Shown here: piece by piece, positions 52,975 to 61,174 of the stretch | Position numbering within the stretch: position 1 is the stretch's first letter | How the letters are laid out: the number at the start of each line of letters is the position of its first letter | DNA from: Butyrivibrio sp. | GTDB lineage: Bacteria; Bacillota; Clostridia; Lachnospirales; Lachnospiraceae | NCBI GenBank assembly: GCA_017446685.1 | Contig: JAFSQI010000035.1 | Location: forward strand, 1-64,000 | Direction of reading: 5' to 3' | Length of the DNA stretch: 64,000 nt | Translations under genes and position numbers: made by a program | Notes under the pieces: generated by a model | Told to the model about the DNA's origin: nothing | The model's database searches: none | Seen by the model: only the letters and a program-made list of their open reading frames with translations

Positions 52975-54426
52975 TCAAGCCTCTTCTTCTGTCTTCTTCT
53001 TTCTTGTTGTCTTCTTTGGCTTCTCTTCAGCCTCTGCCTCTTCTTCTGTCTTCTTCTTTCTTGTTGTCTTCTTTGGCTTTTCTTCTGTCTCAGCCTCAGC
53101 GTCATCAGCCTTCTTAGCTGCCTTCTTTGTCTTCTTCTCAGCAACTTCCTTAACATTCTCTACGATGAAGTCTGCTGCCTTCTGTACAGCAAGATCCTTA
53201 CGCATTGTCTTAAGCTCTGACTCAGGCATGAGCTCCTTAAGCTTAGCAACATCCATCTTGTACTGATCAGCCATCTTCTTAAGTTCTTCTTCGAACTCTT
53301 CATCGCTGATTGTGATATTCTCTGCTGCAGCAACTGCTTCAAGAACAAGTCTTGCCTGGATTCTCTCGATAGCCTGTGGCTTAACCTGCTCGATCATCTT
53401 ATCTACAGTATTTCCTGTATACTGAAGGTACTGATCAATGTTCATTCCCTGCATCTGAAGTCTCTGAGCAAACTCGTTAACGATCTGTCTCTGCTGAGTC
53501 TCAACCATAGCCTCTGGAAGCTCCATCTCTGAATCTTCGATAACAGCCTTAACTACAAGATCTTCTCTCTTAGCCTTCTCTTCTTTTGTCTTTCTGTCAA
53601 CAAGCTTCTTCTTAACATCTTCCTTGTACTCAGCAAGTGTATCAAAATCAGAAACATCACTTGCAAACTCATCGTTGAGTTCAGGAAGCTCTTTAGCCTT
53701 GATAGCCTTAACTGTGCACTTGAATGTTGCATCCTTGCCTGCAAGATCTTCTGCCTGATAATCCTCAGGGAACTTAACGTTTACTTCACCCTCTTTACCG
53801 ATTTCGAAGCCAACAAGCTGATCTTCGAATCCAGGAATGAAAGCACCTGAACCGATTGTAAGAGGATAATCTGTGCCCTTTCCACCCTGGAAAGCAACAC
53901 CATCAACAAATCCTTCAAAATCAAGTGTTACGATATCGTCTACCTGAACTGCTCTGTCTGTTACGTCAACAGTTCTTGCGTTTGTATTTCTCTGCTTGTC
54001 GATTTCTGCATCAACATCCTCATCTGTAACGTCGATGTCCATCTTAGGAGCCTCAACTCCCTTATATTTTCCAAGCTTAACCGGAGGCTTAAGAGCTACT
54101 TCTGCAGTGAAGATAAAGTCACTTCCTGCCTCAAGCTGCTCTACATCAATCTTAGGAGATGATACAACATCTTCTCCGCACTCCTCAACAGCCTTAGGAT
54201 ACTCTGCCTCAATAAGCTCGTTGGCAGCATCCTCATAGAATACTCCCTTACCATACATCTGCTCGATCATCTTACGAGGAGCCTTGCCCTTACGGAATCC
54301 TGGGATCTGGATCTTTCCCTTGTTTTTCTGATAAGCATTCTGAATGGCCTTCTCAAGCTGCTCTGCAGATACTGTGATTTTAAGCTTTGCCATGCTCTTC
54401 TCAAGCTTCTCTACTGTTACGCTCAT
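52975..54426 (-). CDS. tig: Trigger factor with repeated lysine/glutamate-rich tail
   Basis: 483 residues. The ribosome-binding domain has the signature PGFRKGKAPR (about 43-52). The FKBP-type isomerase domain (about 160-245) includes TLDFEGFVDG and GSGAFIPGFE, and the helical chaperone domain runs to about 425. The last ~55 residues are an unusual charged tail with two copies of the 19-residue unit KPKKTTRKKKTEEEAEAEE. At DNA level this is a 57-bp tandem duplication (44 bp identical, starting at 52979 and 53036). The core protein folds nascent chains at the ribosome exit. AGGAGG precedes ATG 54426. Confidence 0.96.
   Translation of the reverse strand: MSVTVEKLEKSMAKLKITVSAEQLEKAIQNAYQKNKGKIQIPGFRKGKAPRKMIEQMYGKGVFYEDAANELIEAEYPKAVEECGEDVVSSPKIDVEQLEAGSDFIFTAEVALKPPVKLGKYKGVEAPKMDIDVTDEDVDAEIDKQRNTNARTVDVTDRAVQVDDIVTLDFEGFVDGVAFQGGKGTDYPLTIGSGAFIPGFEDQLVGFEIGKEGEVNVKFPEDYQAEDLAGKDATFKCTVKAIKAKELPELNDEFASDVSDFDTLAEYKEDVKKKLVDRKTKEEKAKREDLVVKAVIEDSEMELPEAMVETQQRQIVNEFAQRLQMQGMNIDQYLQYTGNTVDKMIEQVKPQAIERIQARLVLEAVAAAENITISDEEFEEELKKMADQYKMDVAKLKELMPESELKTMRKDLAVQKAADFIVENVKEVAEKKTKKAAKKADDAEAETEEKPKKTTRKKKTEEEAEAEEKPKKTTRKKKTEEEA
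52979..53080 (-). repeat. 57-bp tandem repeat inside the trigger factor tail
   Basis: The unit starting at 52979 recurs at 53036 with 44 identical bases. It keeps the frame, so copy-number change by slippage would add or remove 19 residues without breaking the gene. Confidence 0.8.
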
Positions 54427-54557
54427 GTTACTCTTGTTTCCTCCTAAAAATGTTTATATGTAGAATCACCTGCTTACACCGCAGGCAATCCCTATTTCAT
54501 ACTGTTAAAATTCTTTATACACAGTATTACACGCCGTAAAGGCGCAATCGCTTTCAG

Positions 54558-54586
54558 ATTATATCATAGTAAAATGTTTTTTTCCA
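54558..54586 (-). promoter_or_regulatory. tig promoter
   Basis: Minus strand TGGAAA (54581-54586), a 17-bp spacer and TATAAT (54558-54563) with extended TGA. The leader is about 125 nt and contains short stems, including CCTGC/GCAGG. Confidence 0.6.
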
Positions 54587-54595
54587 CACATTTTT

Positions 54596-55978
54596 TCATA
54601 TTATACGTGTCTTTAATCTGATCAGGAAAATTATGCCTCTGAAAATAAGTTCCACGCACATTGCAATCCATGCTCCTGCAAGTCCGAACCCCGGTGTCAG
54701 GACCAAAGATAAGACAATTCTTATCCCCCACATACTGACAAGATTCATGATACTTGGAACAAGAGTATCTCCTACACCTCTAAGTGCTCCGGTTGCTACT
54801 ATGGAAGCCGCAAACAAAGGCTCAGCAAATAGTTCAATACGAAGCACCTTGATTCCAAGCTCTCTGACAGCCATATCAGGTGTCAGAAATCCAAATATAT
54901 ACGGACAGATAAAATACATGATAATTCCTGTACCTGTCATGATTGCAATTCCAAAAAATGTTGTAATCCAGGCAAAGCTCCTGGCAAAGCTTTTTTTACC
55001 TGCTCCGATAGCTTGTCCTACAAGAGTCGTAGCTGCTGCCTGAAGCCCATACCCCGGCTCATAGCAAAGAGCTTCAACAGTTATGGCAAAAGAATGTGCT
55101 GCCACAGCCACAGTTCCAAGTGGCGCAACTATTCCTGTTGTCATAACCTGGGCTCCGCATAAGGCTATCTGCTCTACAGCCATAGGAATTGATATTTTAA
55201 GTGCCTTTTCCTGAGTGATTCCGGAAAATCTAAAAAGCTTATCTCTCCTGATAGCAATATGCTGTTGTCTGATACATGCAAAATAAGCCATAAGCGCCCC
55301 TGAAAGTAGCTCTGCAACGCCTGTTCCAAGAGCCGCGCCCTTAACACCAAGGCCAAGCCCCGGAACTTTAATTCCGGCAAAAGTAAATGTTCCTGTGTCA
55401 AAGATGAATAAAGCATTAAATATTACATCAAGGACACACATAAGCACATCTAAAGTGCCCGGGACCTTGGTATTGCCGCTTGCCTGAAGAGAGGCTCCGC
55501 AGTATAACAATATCTGCCTTACTGGTACAAACAGTGCATATATCATAAAATATGCAGTTGCTCCTTTTCTGATACTCTCACCAGCTCTAAGCCAAACCGG
55601 AAGCAATCCACTTATGGAAAGACCGATTATCATCATTACAAGTGAAAAGATAACTATAGAAATAAAGCCCTGTCTGAATACTCTTTTTGATGTATCTGTA
55701 TCTCCTGCGCCCACTGCATGTGCTATCTGCACTGAAAAGCCATAGGACGCTGCTGAGCAAACTCCTCCAAAAAGCCAGGTTGTAGATGATACAAGTCCAA
55801 TAGAAGCTGAGGCTGTTGCACCTAAACTTCCTACCATAGCTGCATCAATATACTGCATAGCTATCATTGAAATCTGCGCAAGGATTGTCGGTATACTCAA
55901 AAGCCATACCAACTGAAGCTTTTTAGCTAAATTTATTTCTGTTTCTGAACGCATTACTGCTGATATATCTTTAGCCAT
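54596..55978 (-). CDS. MATE family efflux transporter
   Basis: 460 residues with twelve predicted membrane helices in two related halves. Early sequence IPTILAQISMIAMQYIDAAMVG and the second-half PMAVEQIALCGAQVMTTG are typical MATE starts of each lobe. It exports cationic drugs or metabolites using a Na+ or H+ gradient. It begins 17 nt after the CYTH gene and is probably co-transcribed with it. Confidence 0.93.
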   Translation of the reverse strand: MAKDISAVMRSETEINLAKKLQLVWLLSIPTILAQISMIAMQYIDAAMVGSLGATASASIGLVSSTTWLFGGVCSAASYGFSVQIAHAVGAGDTDTSKRVFRQGFISIVIFSLVMMIIGLSISGLLPVWLRAGESIRKGATAYFMIYALFVPVRQILLYCGASLQASGNTKVPGTLDVLMCVLDVIFNALFIFDTGTFTFAGIKVPGLGLGVKGAALGTGVAELLSGALMAYFACIRQQHIAIRRDKLFRFSGITQEKALKISIPMAVEQIALCGAQVMTTGIVAPLGTVAVAAHSFAITVEALCYEPGYGLQAAATTLVGQAIGAGKKSFARSFAWITTFFGIAIMTGTGIIMYFICPYIFGFLTPDMAVRELGIKVLRIELFAEPLFAASIVATGALRGVGDTLVPSIMNLVSMWGIRIVLSLVLTPGFGLAGAWIAMCVELIFRGIIFLIRLKTRII

Positions 55979-55994
55979 TATTTCTGTTTTTCTT

Positions 55995-56597
55995 TCAAGT
56001 TAATTTTTCTCTGCTCATCTGAGAGTTACTGTATTTTCTGTCACCGGTAACATCCTCATCAAACCATGATGCCGCCTTATACTGTCTTGCAGCTTCTTCA
56101 CTTGGAAATTCTACTTCCGCAAGGATTCTACCATCAAATGGTGCTTTGAAAACGTCAAGTTCTATCTTGATTGAACCGTTTTTTACTATTTCCCAAAGCT
56201 CCGGATTTTTATTTAGATATTCCTGTGTATACGCATCCTCATTGATTGGAATTAAATATCTCCTCTTCCTGATAAAATTACCATCTGCCTTGGCAGATAA
56301 ATGCTCATAACTTTCTTTATCAAGCGGCATATTATACTCAACCTGACCGATATCCTTTTTCTCAGAATCCTTTCTATTTCCTTCACCAGTATCAGCTTCT
56401 GCTTTTAATTCATTCCCGCCGTTATCACTTTTCCCCGGTGTTCCTTTATAGGTCATGTAGTAAATATCATCCTCTCTTCTGACTCTTATAGCAGGATGCA
56501 CATTCAAATATCCCTGCTCAATTTCATGAAATGGATATTTTTCCAGATCAAACGGTATTTCTTTTACTGTAAACTTCTTTTCTATTTCAATTCCCAT
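55995..56597 (-). CDS. CYTH domain protein (triphosphate tunnel enzyme family)
   Basis: 200 residues from ATG 56597, preferred because GGAG is 9 nt upstream; a TTG at 56612 is the alternative. The EIEKKF motif (ExExK) at the N-terminus defines the CYTH family, and the antiparallel strands continue with AIRVRREDD, YYMTYKG, KIELDVF and AEVEFPS. An inserted charged segment lies about residues 60-90. Family members hydrolyse tripolyphosphate or other triphosphates; the substrate is not known here. Confidence 0.88.
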   Translation of the reverse strand: MGIEIEKKFTVKEIPFDLEKYPFHEIEQGYLNVHPAIRVRREDDIYYMTYKGTPGKSDNGGNELKAEADTGEGNRKDSEKKDIGQVEYNMPLDKESYEHLSAKADGNFIRKRRYLIPINEDAYTQEYLNKNPELWEIVKNGSIKIELDVFKAPFDGRILAEVEFPSEEAARQYKAASWFDEDVTGDRKYSNSQMSREKLT

Positions 56598-56783
56598 ATT
56601 ACCAATCTCCAATCATCTTTCTAATTTCTAAAAAAAATTTCTTTTTAATGTTATCACATTCTTGAGAAAGGAAGCTTGTTTCCTCATTTGAATCTATATG
56701 GATTAAAACTGAATAGTGGCTTTACCACCTATTATAACAAAACTTTTTAATATACATAGATTCATTTAAAGGTGTAAAATCAT

Positions 56784-56789
56784 TATTAT
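56784..56789 (+). promoter_or_regulatory. Possible promoter (-10) of the DJ-1 family gene
   Basis: TATTAT at 56784-56789 with TTCATT 17 bp upstream (56761-56766). A start near 56796 would place the long hairpin at the very beginning of the transcript. The rest of 56598-56782 is AT-rich with no gene. Confidence 0.4.
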
Positions 56790-56804
56790 GAACAATGCAT
56801 CAAA

Positions 56805-56844
56805 TTCTGACAAAATGCGCAGCACAGTGCGCGTTTTGTCAGAA
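56805..56844 (+). promoter_or_regulatory. Long leader hairpin before the DJ-1 family gene
   Basis: TTCTGACAAAA pairs exactly with its complement (56805-56815 and 56834-56844), followed by a wobble pair and GCGCA/TGCGC, a 17-pair stem with a 6-nt loop. No T-run follows in the rightward direction. It lies about 38 nt before the start codon. Confidence 0.55.
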
Positions 56845-56882
56845 CAGTAATTACAATAATACAAGCACATATGGAGGTCAGT

Positions 56883-57434
56883 ATGGCAAAAACAGCAATT
56901 TTTTTGGCGGATGGTTTTGAAGAAATAGAGGCACTTACAGTTGTTGATCTGCTTCGCCGTGCAGGAATAGAAATTACAACTGCATCTATCATGGGAAGAA
57001 AAGATGTCACCGGCTCACATAAAATCACAGTTGAAGCCGATGCTCTTTTAGAAGATATTGATTTTGACAGCACCGATATGATCATTCTTCCAGGAGGAAT
57101 GCCCGGAACAACAAACCTTGGAGCATGTAAGCTACTTGAAGAAAAAATACTTGAGTTTGACAAAAAGGAAAAGATGCTTGCAGCAATCTGTGCAGCTCCT
57201 ACAGTATACGGAAAACTTGGTATTTTAAACGGTAAAAAAGCCTGCTGTTATCCAGGATGCGAAAAAGATCTTGACGGAGCAGATGTTCAGGTAACTACTG
57301 TAACCAAGGATTCACATTTCATCACAAGCCGCGGTATGGGAACAGCCATAGATTTTGGTCTTGCAATCATTGAACATTTCCAGGGTGAACAGGCAGCCAA
57401 AGATATGGCATCCAAAATCGTATATACAAAGTAA
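56883..57434 (+). CDS. DJ-1/PfpI family protein (YajL-like)
   Basis: 183 residues from ATG 56883, which has TGGAGG upstream; the ATG at 56871 lies before that site. The nucleophile elbow is AAICAAPTVYG, with Cys in the position conserved in DJ-1 and YajL. ILPGGMPGTTNL and the acidic GFEEIEA segment complete the active-site region. Family members act in protein and metabolite repair under glyoxal or oxidative stress. It is a single gene with a hairpin leader, and its 3' side is the inverted repeat block. Confidence 0.92.
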   Translation: MAKTAIFLADGFEEIEALTVVDLLRRAGIEITTASIMGRKDVTGSHKITVEADALLEDIDFDSTDMIILPGGMPGTTNLGACKLLEEKILEFDKKEKMLAAICAAPTVYGKLGILNGKKACCYPGCEKDLDGADVQVTTVTKDSHFITSRGMGTAIDFGLAIIEHFQGEQAAKDMASKIVYTK

Positions 57435-57449
57435 AAAAATCAAATGAGA

Positions 57450-57534
57450 TTACAATTCAGTTGTCACCCAGATTATATGAGATGAGTATAAATGTGTAGT
57501 TCTCGGACGAGGAGATAATTCATAAGATAAAAAT
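57450..57534 (-). repeat. Interspersed repeat block, copy 2 (inverted)
   Basis: The reverse complement of this 85-nt block matches 55-138 with a 31-nt identical core. It begins next to the hairpin at the end of lacI and ends with TTACAATTCAG toward the DJ-1 gene. It fills almost the whole space between two converging genes. Confidence 0.85.
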
Positions 57535-57535
57535 G

Positions 57536-57574
57536 CGTTGCTGAATCTACAATTTTCTTGTTGATTCAGCAACG
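57536..57574 (-). terminator. Hairpin overlapping the lacI stop codon
   Basis: CGTTGCTGAATC (57536-57547) pairs exactly with GATTCAGCAACG (57563-57574), with a 15-nt loop. The right arm encodes the last codons of LacI and the loop and left arm hold the stop codon. CATTTTTATC follows on the minus strand, then the repeat block. Confidence 0.65.
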
Positions 57575-58575
57575 ATCAGCTCTCCCGGGAAAATAAGGTG
57601 CTTATGACCTCTTTTTTCCTCGATGAGATCAAATATAAGTCTTATCGTTTCCTCAGAAATATCATCAAGAGGCTGCCTTAATGTAGTAAGCCTCGGCACA
57701 GAAAACTCAGATATTTCCTGTCCGTCAAATCCTGCCACAGATACATCCTCGGGAACTCTTATACCTGAATCCGCAAAAGCTCTTAAAGCACCTATAGCAA
57801 GCACATCAGATATGCAAAAAAGTGCAGTAAAATCAGCTCCCGATTCAATCAAAGACTTTGTAGCCTGATATCCGTTTTTCATTGTATAAATTCTCTTATC
57901 AACATACTGTATCAGACTGTCATCTCTTTCTATCCCGTTGGATTTAAGAGCATCCAGATATCCCTCAAAACGAAGCTTTACTACAGAAGGTTCATCATTT
58001 CCCTCAGTCAAAATAGCTATTTTCCTATGTCCAAGCTTTATAAGATAATCCACCATTTTGCGGCTTTCAACCGCGTCATCCACTGATACAGTTGAATAAG
58101 AATTCCTGCTAAGTTCTTCTGAAATATCAGATCCGATAGTAGCAAATATCACAGGGACATTAAGCTGCTTCATTTTTTCAGCAGAGTGCTTGGAACTTCC
58201 GCCAAGAAAAATAATTCCGCGAAGCCTTTTCTCTTTTTCCAGTTCAAGAGCAACATCCACCTCATTTTCATAGGCTTCAACATGCCTTAGGACCAGCGCA
58301 TATCCTTTTTTGTCTGTCTCCTGCTCTATCTTCTCAATAACAGGAGTAAAAAAAGGGTTAGTAATACCTTTTACAAGTACACCAATACACTTTGCATCTG
58401 TTCTTTTGAGGTTTCTTGCACTGTTATTAGGGATATAACCGGTTTCCCTGATTACTTCCATTATTCGCTTTTTGGTTTCCGGATTTATATCGGAGTGATC
58501 ATTAATTGCTCTTGATACGGTGCTGACACCAACACCGCATCTTTTAGCAATTTCTCTTATTGTTATTTCTGACAT
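57547..58575 (-). CDS. LacI-family regulator co-transcribed with malQ
   Basis: 342 residues. The helix-turn-helix TIREIAKRCGVGVSTVSRAI and the hinge NNSARNLKRTDA are followed by a sugar-sensing domain (VSVAGFDGQEISEFSVPRLTT). It starts 6 nt after the malQ stop. A likely role is maltodextrin control, with targets at the similar palindromes in the malQ (60155-60164) and amylase (39398-39411) promoters; this is inference. Its final codons form half of a perfect hairpin adjoining the repeat block. Confidence 0.9.
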   Translation of the reverse strand: MSEITIREIAKRCGVGVSTVSRAINDHSDINPETKKRIMEVIRETGYIPNNSARNLKRTDAKCIGVLVKGITNPFFTPVIEKIEQETDKKGYALVLRHVEAYENEVDVALELEKEKRLRGIIFLGGSSKHSAEKMKQLNVPVIFATIGSDISEELSRNSYSTVSVDDAVESRKMVDYLIKLGHRKIAILTEGNDEPSVVKLRFEGYLDALKSNGIERDDSLIQYVDKRIYTMKNGYQATKSLIESGADFTALFCISDVLAIGALRAFADSGIRVPEDVSVAGFDGQEISEFSVPRLTTLRQPLDDISEETIRLIFDLIEEKRGHKHLIFPGELIVAESTRKL

Positions 58576-58581
58576 TTCTAC

Positions 58582-60102
58582 TTAACGAAGCCTTCCGTAA
58601 ATTCTGGCATAATCATGCATCTTTTGGCAAAGCTCTTTGGAAAGAGCATCGCTCTTCATTCTCCATACCCAGTTTCCGCCAAGGGTAGACGGAGTATTGA
58701 TTCTTGCAGTTTTATCAAGTTCAAGATAATCCTGCATCGGAATAATGGCTGTATCCGATACGCTTCCAAAAGCAAGACGAATCAAAGCCCAAACTGCATC
58801 CCTTGCATATTTGATTCCAAGATATTCATTGGCAAATTTCTTATCAGCCTTTGGAAGAGTCTTATACCAGCCAAGTGTAGTCTCATTGTCATGAGTACCT
58901 GTATAAACAACACAGTTTTTATCATAGTTATGAGGAAGATAATCGCTTTCTTCCCTTGAATCAAAGGCAAACTCCAGAATCTTCATTCCGGGATAACCTG
59001 TCTTTTTAACAAGCTTAATAACTGATGGAGTCAAAAAGCCAAGATCCTCAGCAATAACTTTCTTATCGCCAAGTTCCTTCTTCATAGTTTCAAAAAGTTC
59101 AATTCCCGGACCTTTTCTCCACTCACCGATTTCAGCTGTAGGATTTCCGTAAGGAATTGCATAGTACTCGTCAAATCCTCTGAAGTGGTCTATTCTGACT
59201 ACATCGTAAAGTCTGTAGCACTGGCTGATTCGTTTCATCCACCACTTATAACCTGTTTTTTTATGATAGTCCCATCTATACAGCGGATTTCCCCAAAGCT
59301 GACCTGTTGCGCTGAAAGCATCCGGCGGGCATCCTGCAACATCAATCGGAACATTGTTTTCATCAAGCTGGAACAGCTCAGGATTTGCCCATGTATCTGC
59401 GCTGTCAAAAGCTACATAAATCGGGATATCACCAATGATCTCAATACCTTTTTCATTTGCATAGCTCTTTAACTTTGTCCACTGCTTTAAAAATAAATAC
59501 TGTATAAAGCTATAAAAGTCAACTTCTTCCGCATATTTTGAAAAAGCTTCCTTAAGAGCTTTTTCTTTTCTAAGTCTTATATCCTCATCCCAGGTGTTCC
59601 AGGCTCTTCCGCCGTTTGCATTCTTAAGTGCCATAAAAAGCGCATAGTCAGAAAGCCAGTCATTTTCAGGATTCTTTTTAAAAGCTTCAAATTCTTTTCT
59701 AATCTCTTTTGCCTTAGGAGATTTATCAATATTATCAAATGCAAGCTTAAGAAGCTTAAATCTGGAACGATAAAGCTTCTCATAATCTATAAACTCTTCA
59801 TTGGTTCCGAAATCGAACTTATCTGCATCTTTTTTTGTAATTAAGCCTTCATTAATTAGTTCATTGATATCAATAAAATATGGATTTCCTGCGAATGTAG
59901 AAAAAGACTGATACGGAGAATCTCCATAACTTGTCGGTCCAAGCGGCAGAATCTGCCAGTAGCTCTGTCCTGCTTCTTCCAAAAAGTCTACAAATTCATA
60001 TGCCTCTTTTGAAAAAGTACCAATTCCATACTCTGATGGCAATGAAAAAATAGGGAGTAATACTCCACAGACTCTTTTCTGCTTTTTATTGCTCTTTGCC
60101 AT
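58582..60102 (-). CDS. malQ: 4-alpha-glucanotransferase (amylomaltase, GH77)
   Basis: 506 residues. GH77 landmarks: RVCGVLLPIFSLPSEYGIGT at the N-terminus, nucleophile Asp in VRIDHFRGF, acid/base Glu in VIAEDLGFLTP, and TGTHDNETTLGW. It rearranges malto-oligosaccharides inside the cell, working on products of the secreted amylase. AGAGGGG precedes ATG 60102. It heads the malQ-lacI operon. Confidence 0.97.
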   Translation of the reverse strand: MAKSNKKQKRVCGVLLPIFSLPSEYGIGTFSKEAYEFVDFLEEAGQSYWQILPLGPTSYGDSPYQSFSTFAGNPYFIDINELINEGLITKKDADKFDFGTNEEFIDYEKLYRSRFKLLKLAFDNIDKSPKAKEIRKEFEAFKKNPENDWLSDYALFMALKNANGGRAWNTWDEDIRLRKEKALKEAFSKYAEEVDFYSFIQYLFLKQWTKLKSYANEKGIEIIGDIPIYVAFDSADTWANPELFQLDENNVPIDVAGCPPDAFSATGQLWGNPLYRWDYHKKTGYKWWMKRISQCYRLYDVVRIDHFRGFDEYYAIPYGNPTAEIGEWRKGPGIELFETMKKELGDKKVIAEDLGFLTPSVIKLVKKTGYPGMKILEFAFDSREESDYLPHNYDKNCVVYTGTHDNETTLGWYKTLPKADKKFANEYLGIKYARDAVWALIRLAFGSVSDTAIIPMQDYLELDKTARINTPSTLGGNWVWRMKSDALSKELCQKMHDYARIYGRLR

Positions 60103-60154
60103 AGTAACATCCCCTCTTTGATATTAATAAAATATATCGGAACAAACCGCGCAA

Positions 60155-60164
60155 TTACCGGTAA
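60155..60164. promoter_or_regulatory. Operator-like palindrome in the malQ leader
   Basis: TTACCGGTAA is a perfect 10-bp palindrome starting about 15 bp after the -10 box, similar in sequence and position to the amylase site at 39398-39411. Confidence 0.5.
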
Positions 60165-60173
60165 CGTTTCCAT
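60159..60173 (-). promoter_or_regulatory. cre-like site in the malQ leader
   Basis: Minus strand ATGGAAACGTTACCG matches WTGNAANCGNWNNCW at all but the last position. It overlaps the operator-like palindrome, so local and global control may compete. Confidence 0.55.
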
Positions 60174-60179
60174 GATTCT

Positions 60180-60208
60180 ACTTTACCACTCACGTCACCT
60201 TATATCAA
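60180..60208 (-). promoter_or_regulatory. malQ promoter
   Basis: Minus strand TTGATA (60203-60208), a 17-bp spacer and TAAAGT (60180-60185). Confidence 0.6.
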
Positions 60209-60209
60209 C

Positions 60210-61157
60210 TTATTTTTCTTCAGAAAGCGTATCAAATTCACTTTTCTTAATTCCCCAAATAAGATTACGCCACTGTTCAAGCTGCGTCGTAGTCATGAAA
60301 CCATTTGAAGTTCCCATATATCCAATCTTGTAGGATGCAAACAAAAGTGCATTCTTAATCGCATTGACACTGTCACCATTCTCAACATAATAATGTAAGA
60401 AGCACGCAAACAGAGCATTTCCGGCTCCTATAGTGTTTACTACTTCATTTGTCTTTACTGTTTTATAGTGAACACGAAGATTTTGACTCTTATCGAACAA
60501 AATCAATCCTTCGCTTCCCTGTCCAAGGATAATAATTTCAGTCCCATATGTCCCTGAAATTCTGTCAATAAAATCATATGGATCCTCAGTAAGCGTATCA
60601 TCCGAGAAATACAGAATCTTTGCCGGCTCAAGGAAGTCGGTATTATATTTTTCCTTTTCAGGATTGTAGCTTCTGATATTTACAGCAATCGGTTTATTGT
60701 GCTCTGCCGCAGCCTTTGCAAAGGGTCTGCAGAAATTGGCATTTGCAAGAACCATCATATCACAGCTCTCTGCTATAGGCGCAACCATTGACATATCATA
60801 CACATTATCTCTAAGGTCTTTTATGTCTTCAAAAATCTGCTGTTTTCTATTTTTATCATAGAGCACAACTTCAGTAGGAGTTTCTTTCATCTGAGGAATA
60901 ATATACTCAGTAGAAAGAGTAATCTTTCTATCCGGAGGATTTATCATGCCAAGATCCTGATTTCTTCCAACAATAGACATAAAAGTAACATCATCCCCAA
61001 GCCACTCAAGCGCAAGCGATTCATTATAAGCATCTCCACCCATCTCAGTAAAGATTGTATCATTCTCACATGTGATAGGAGCATAGCTTATCGGTATCTT
61101 ATCCACTCTCACTATTGTTTCAATCTGTGTTACACCTGCTACTAAGAATTTGCTCAT
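60210..61157 (-). CDS. PfkB/ribokinase-family protein with Asn in the catalytic Asp position
   Basis: 315 residues with the ribokinase fold: N-terminal FLVAGVTQIETIVRV, the substrate-side GGDAYNESLALEWLG, ATP-side IIILGQGSEGLILF, and the anion-hole motif NTIGAGNALF. In active kinases this motif is DTxGAGD; here both acidic residues are Asn, and Asn247 (codon AAT, one transition from GAT) replaces the general base. It may be inactive, regulatory, or use another mechanism. It follows a TetR gene by 17 nt with AGGAGG before ATG 61157. Confidence 0.85.
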   Translation of the reverse strand: MSKFLVAGVTQIETIVRVDKIPISYAPITCENDTIFTEMGGDAYNESLALEWLGDDVTFMSIVGRNQDLGMINPPDRKITLSTEYIIPQMKETPTEVVLYDKNRKQQIFEDIKDLRDNVYDMSMVAPIAESCDMMVLANANFCRPFAKAAAEHNKPIAVNIRSYNPEKEKYNTDFLEPAKILYFSDDTLTEDPYDFIDRISGTYGTEIIILGQGSEGLILFDKSQNLRVHYKTVKTNEVVNTIGAGNALFACFLHYYVENGDSVNAIKNALLFASYKIGYMGTSNGFMTTTQLEQWRNLIWGIKKSEFDTLSEEK

Positions 61158-61174
61158 TTTGTGCCTCCTGATTT

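Noticed and set aside
52944..53156. Arg/Gln-rich frame overlapping the trigger factor tail
   Set aside because: Product of reading the repetitive Lys/Glu codons in another frame.
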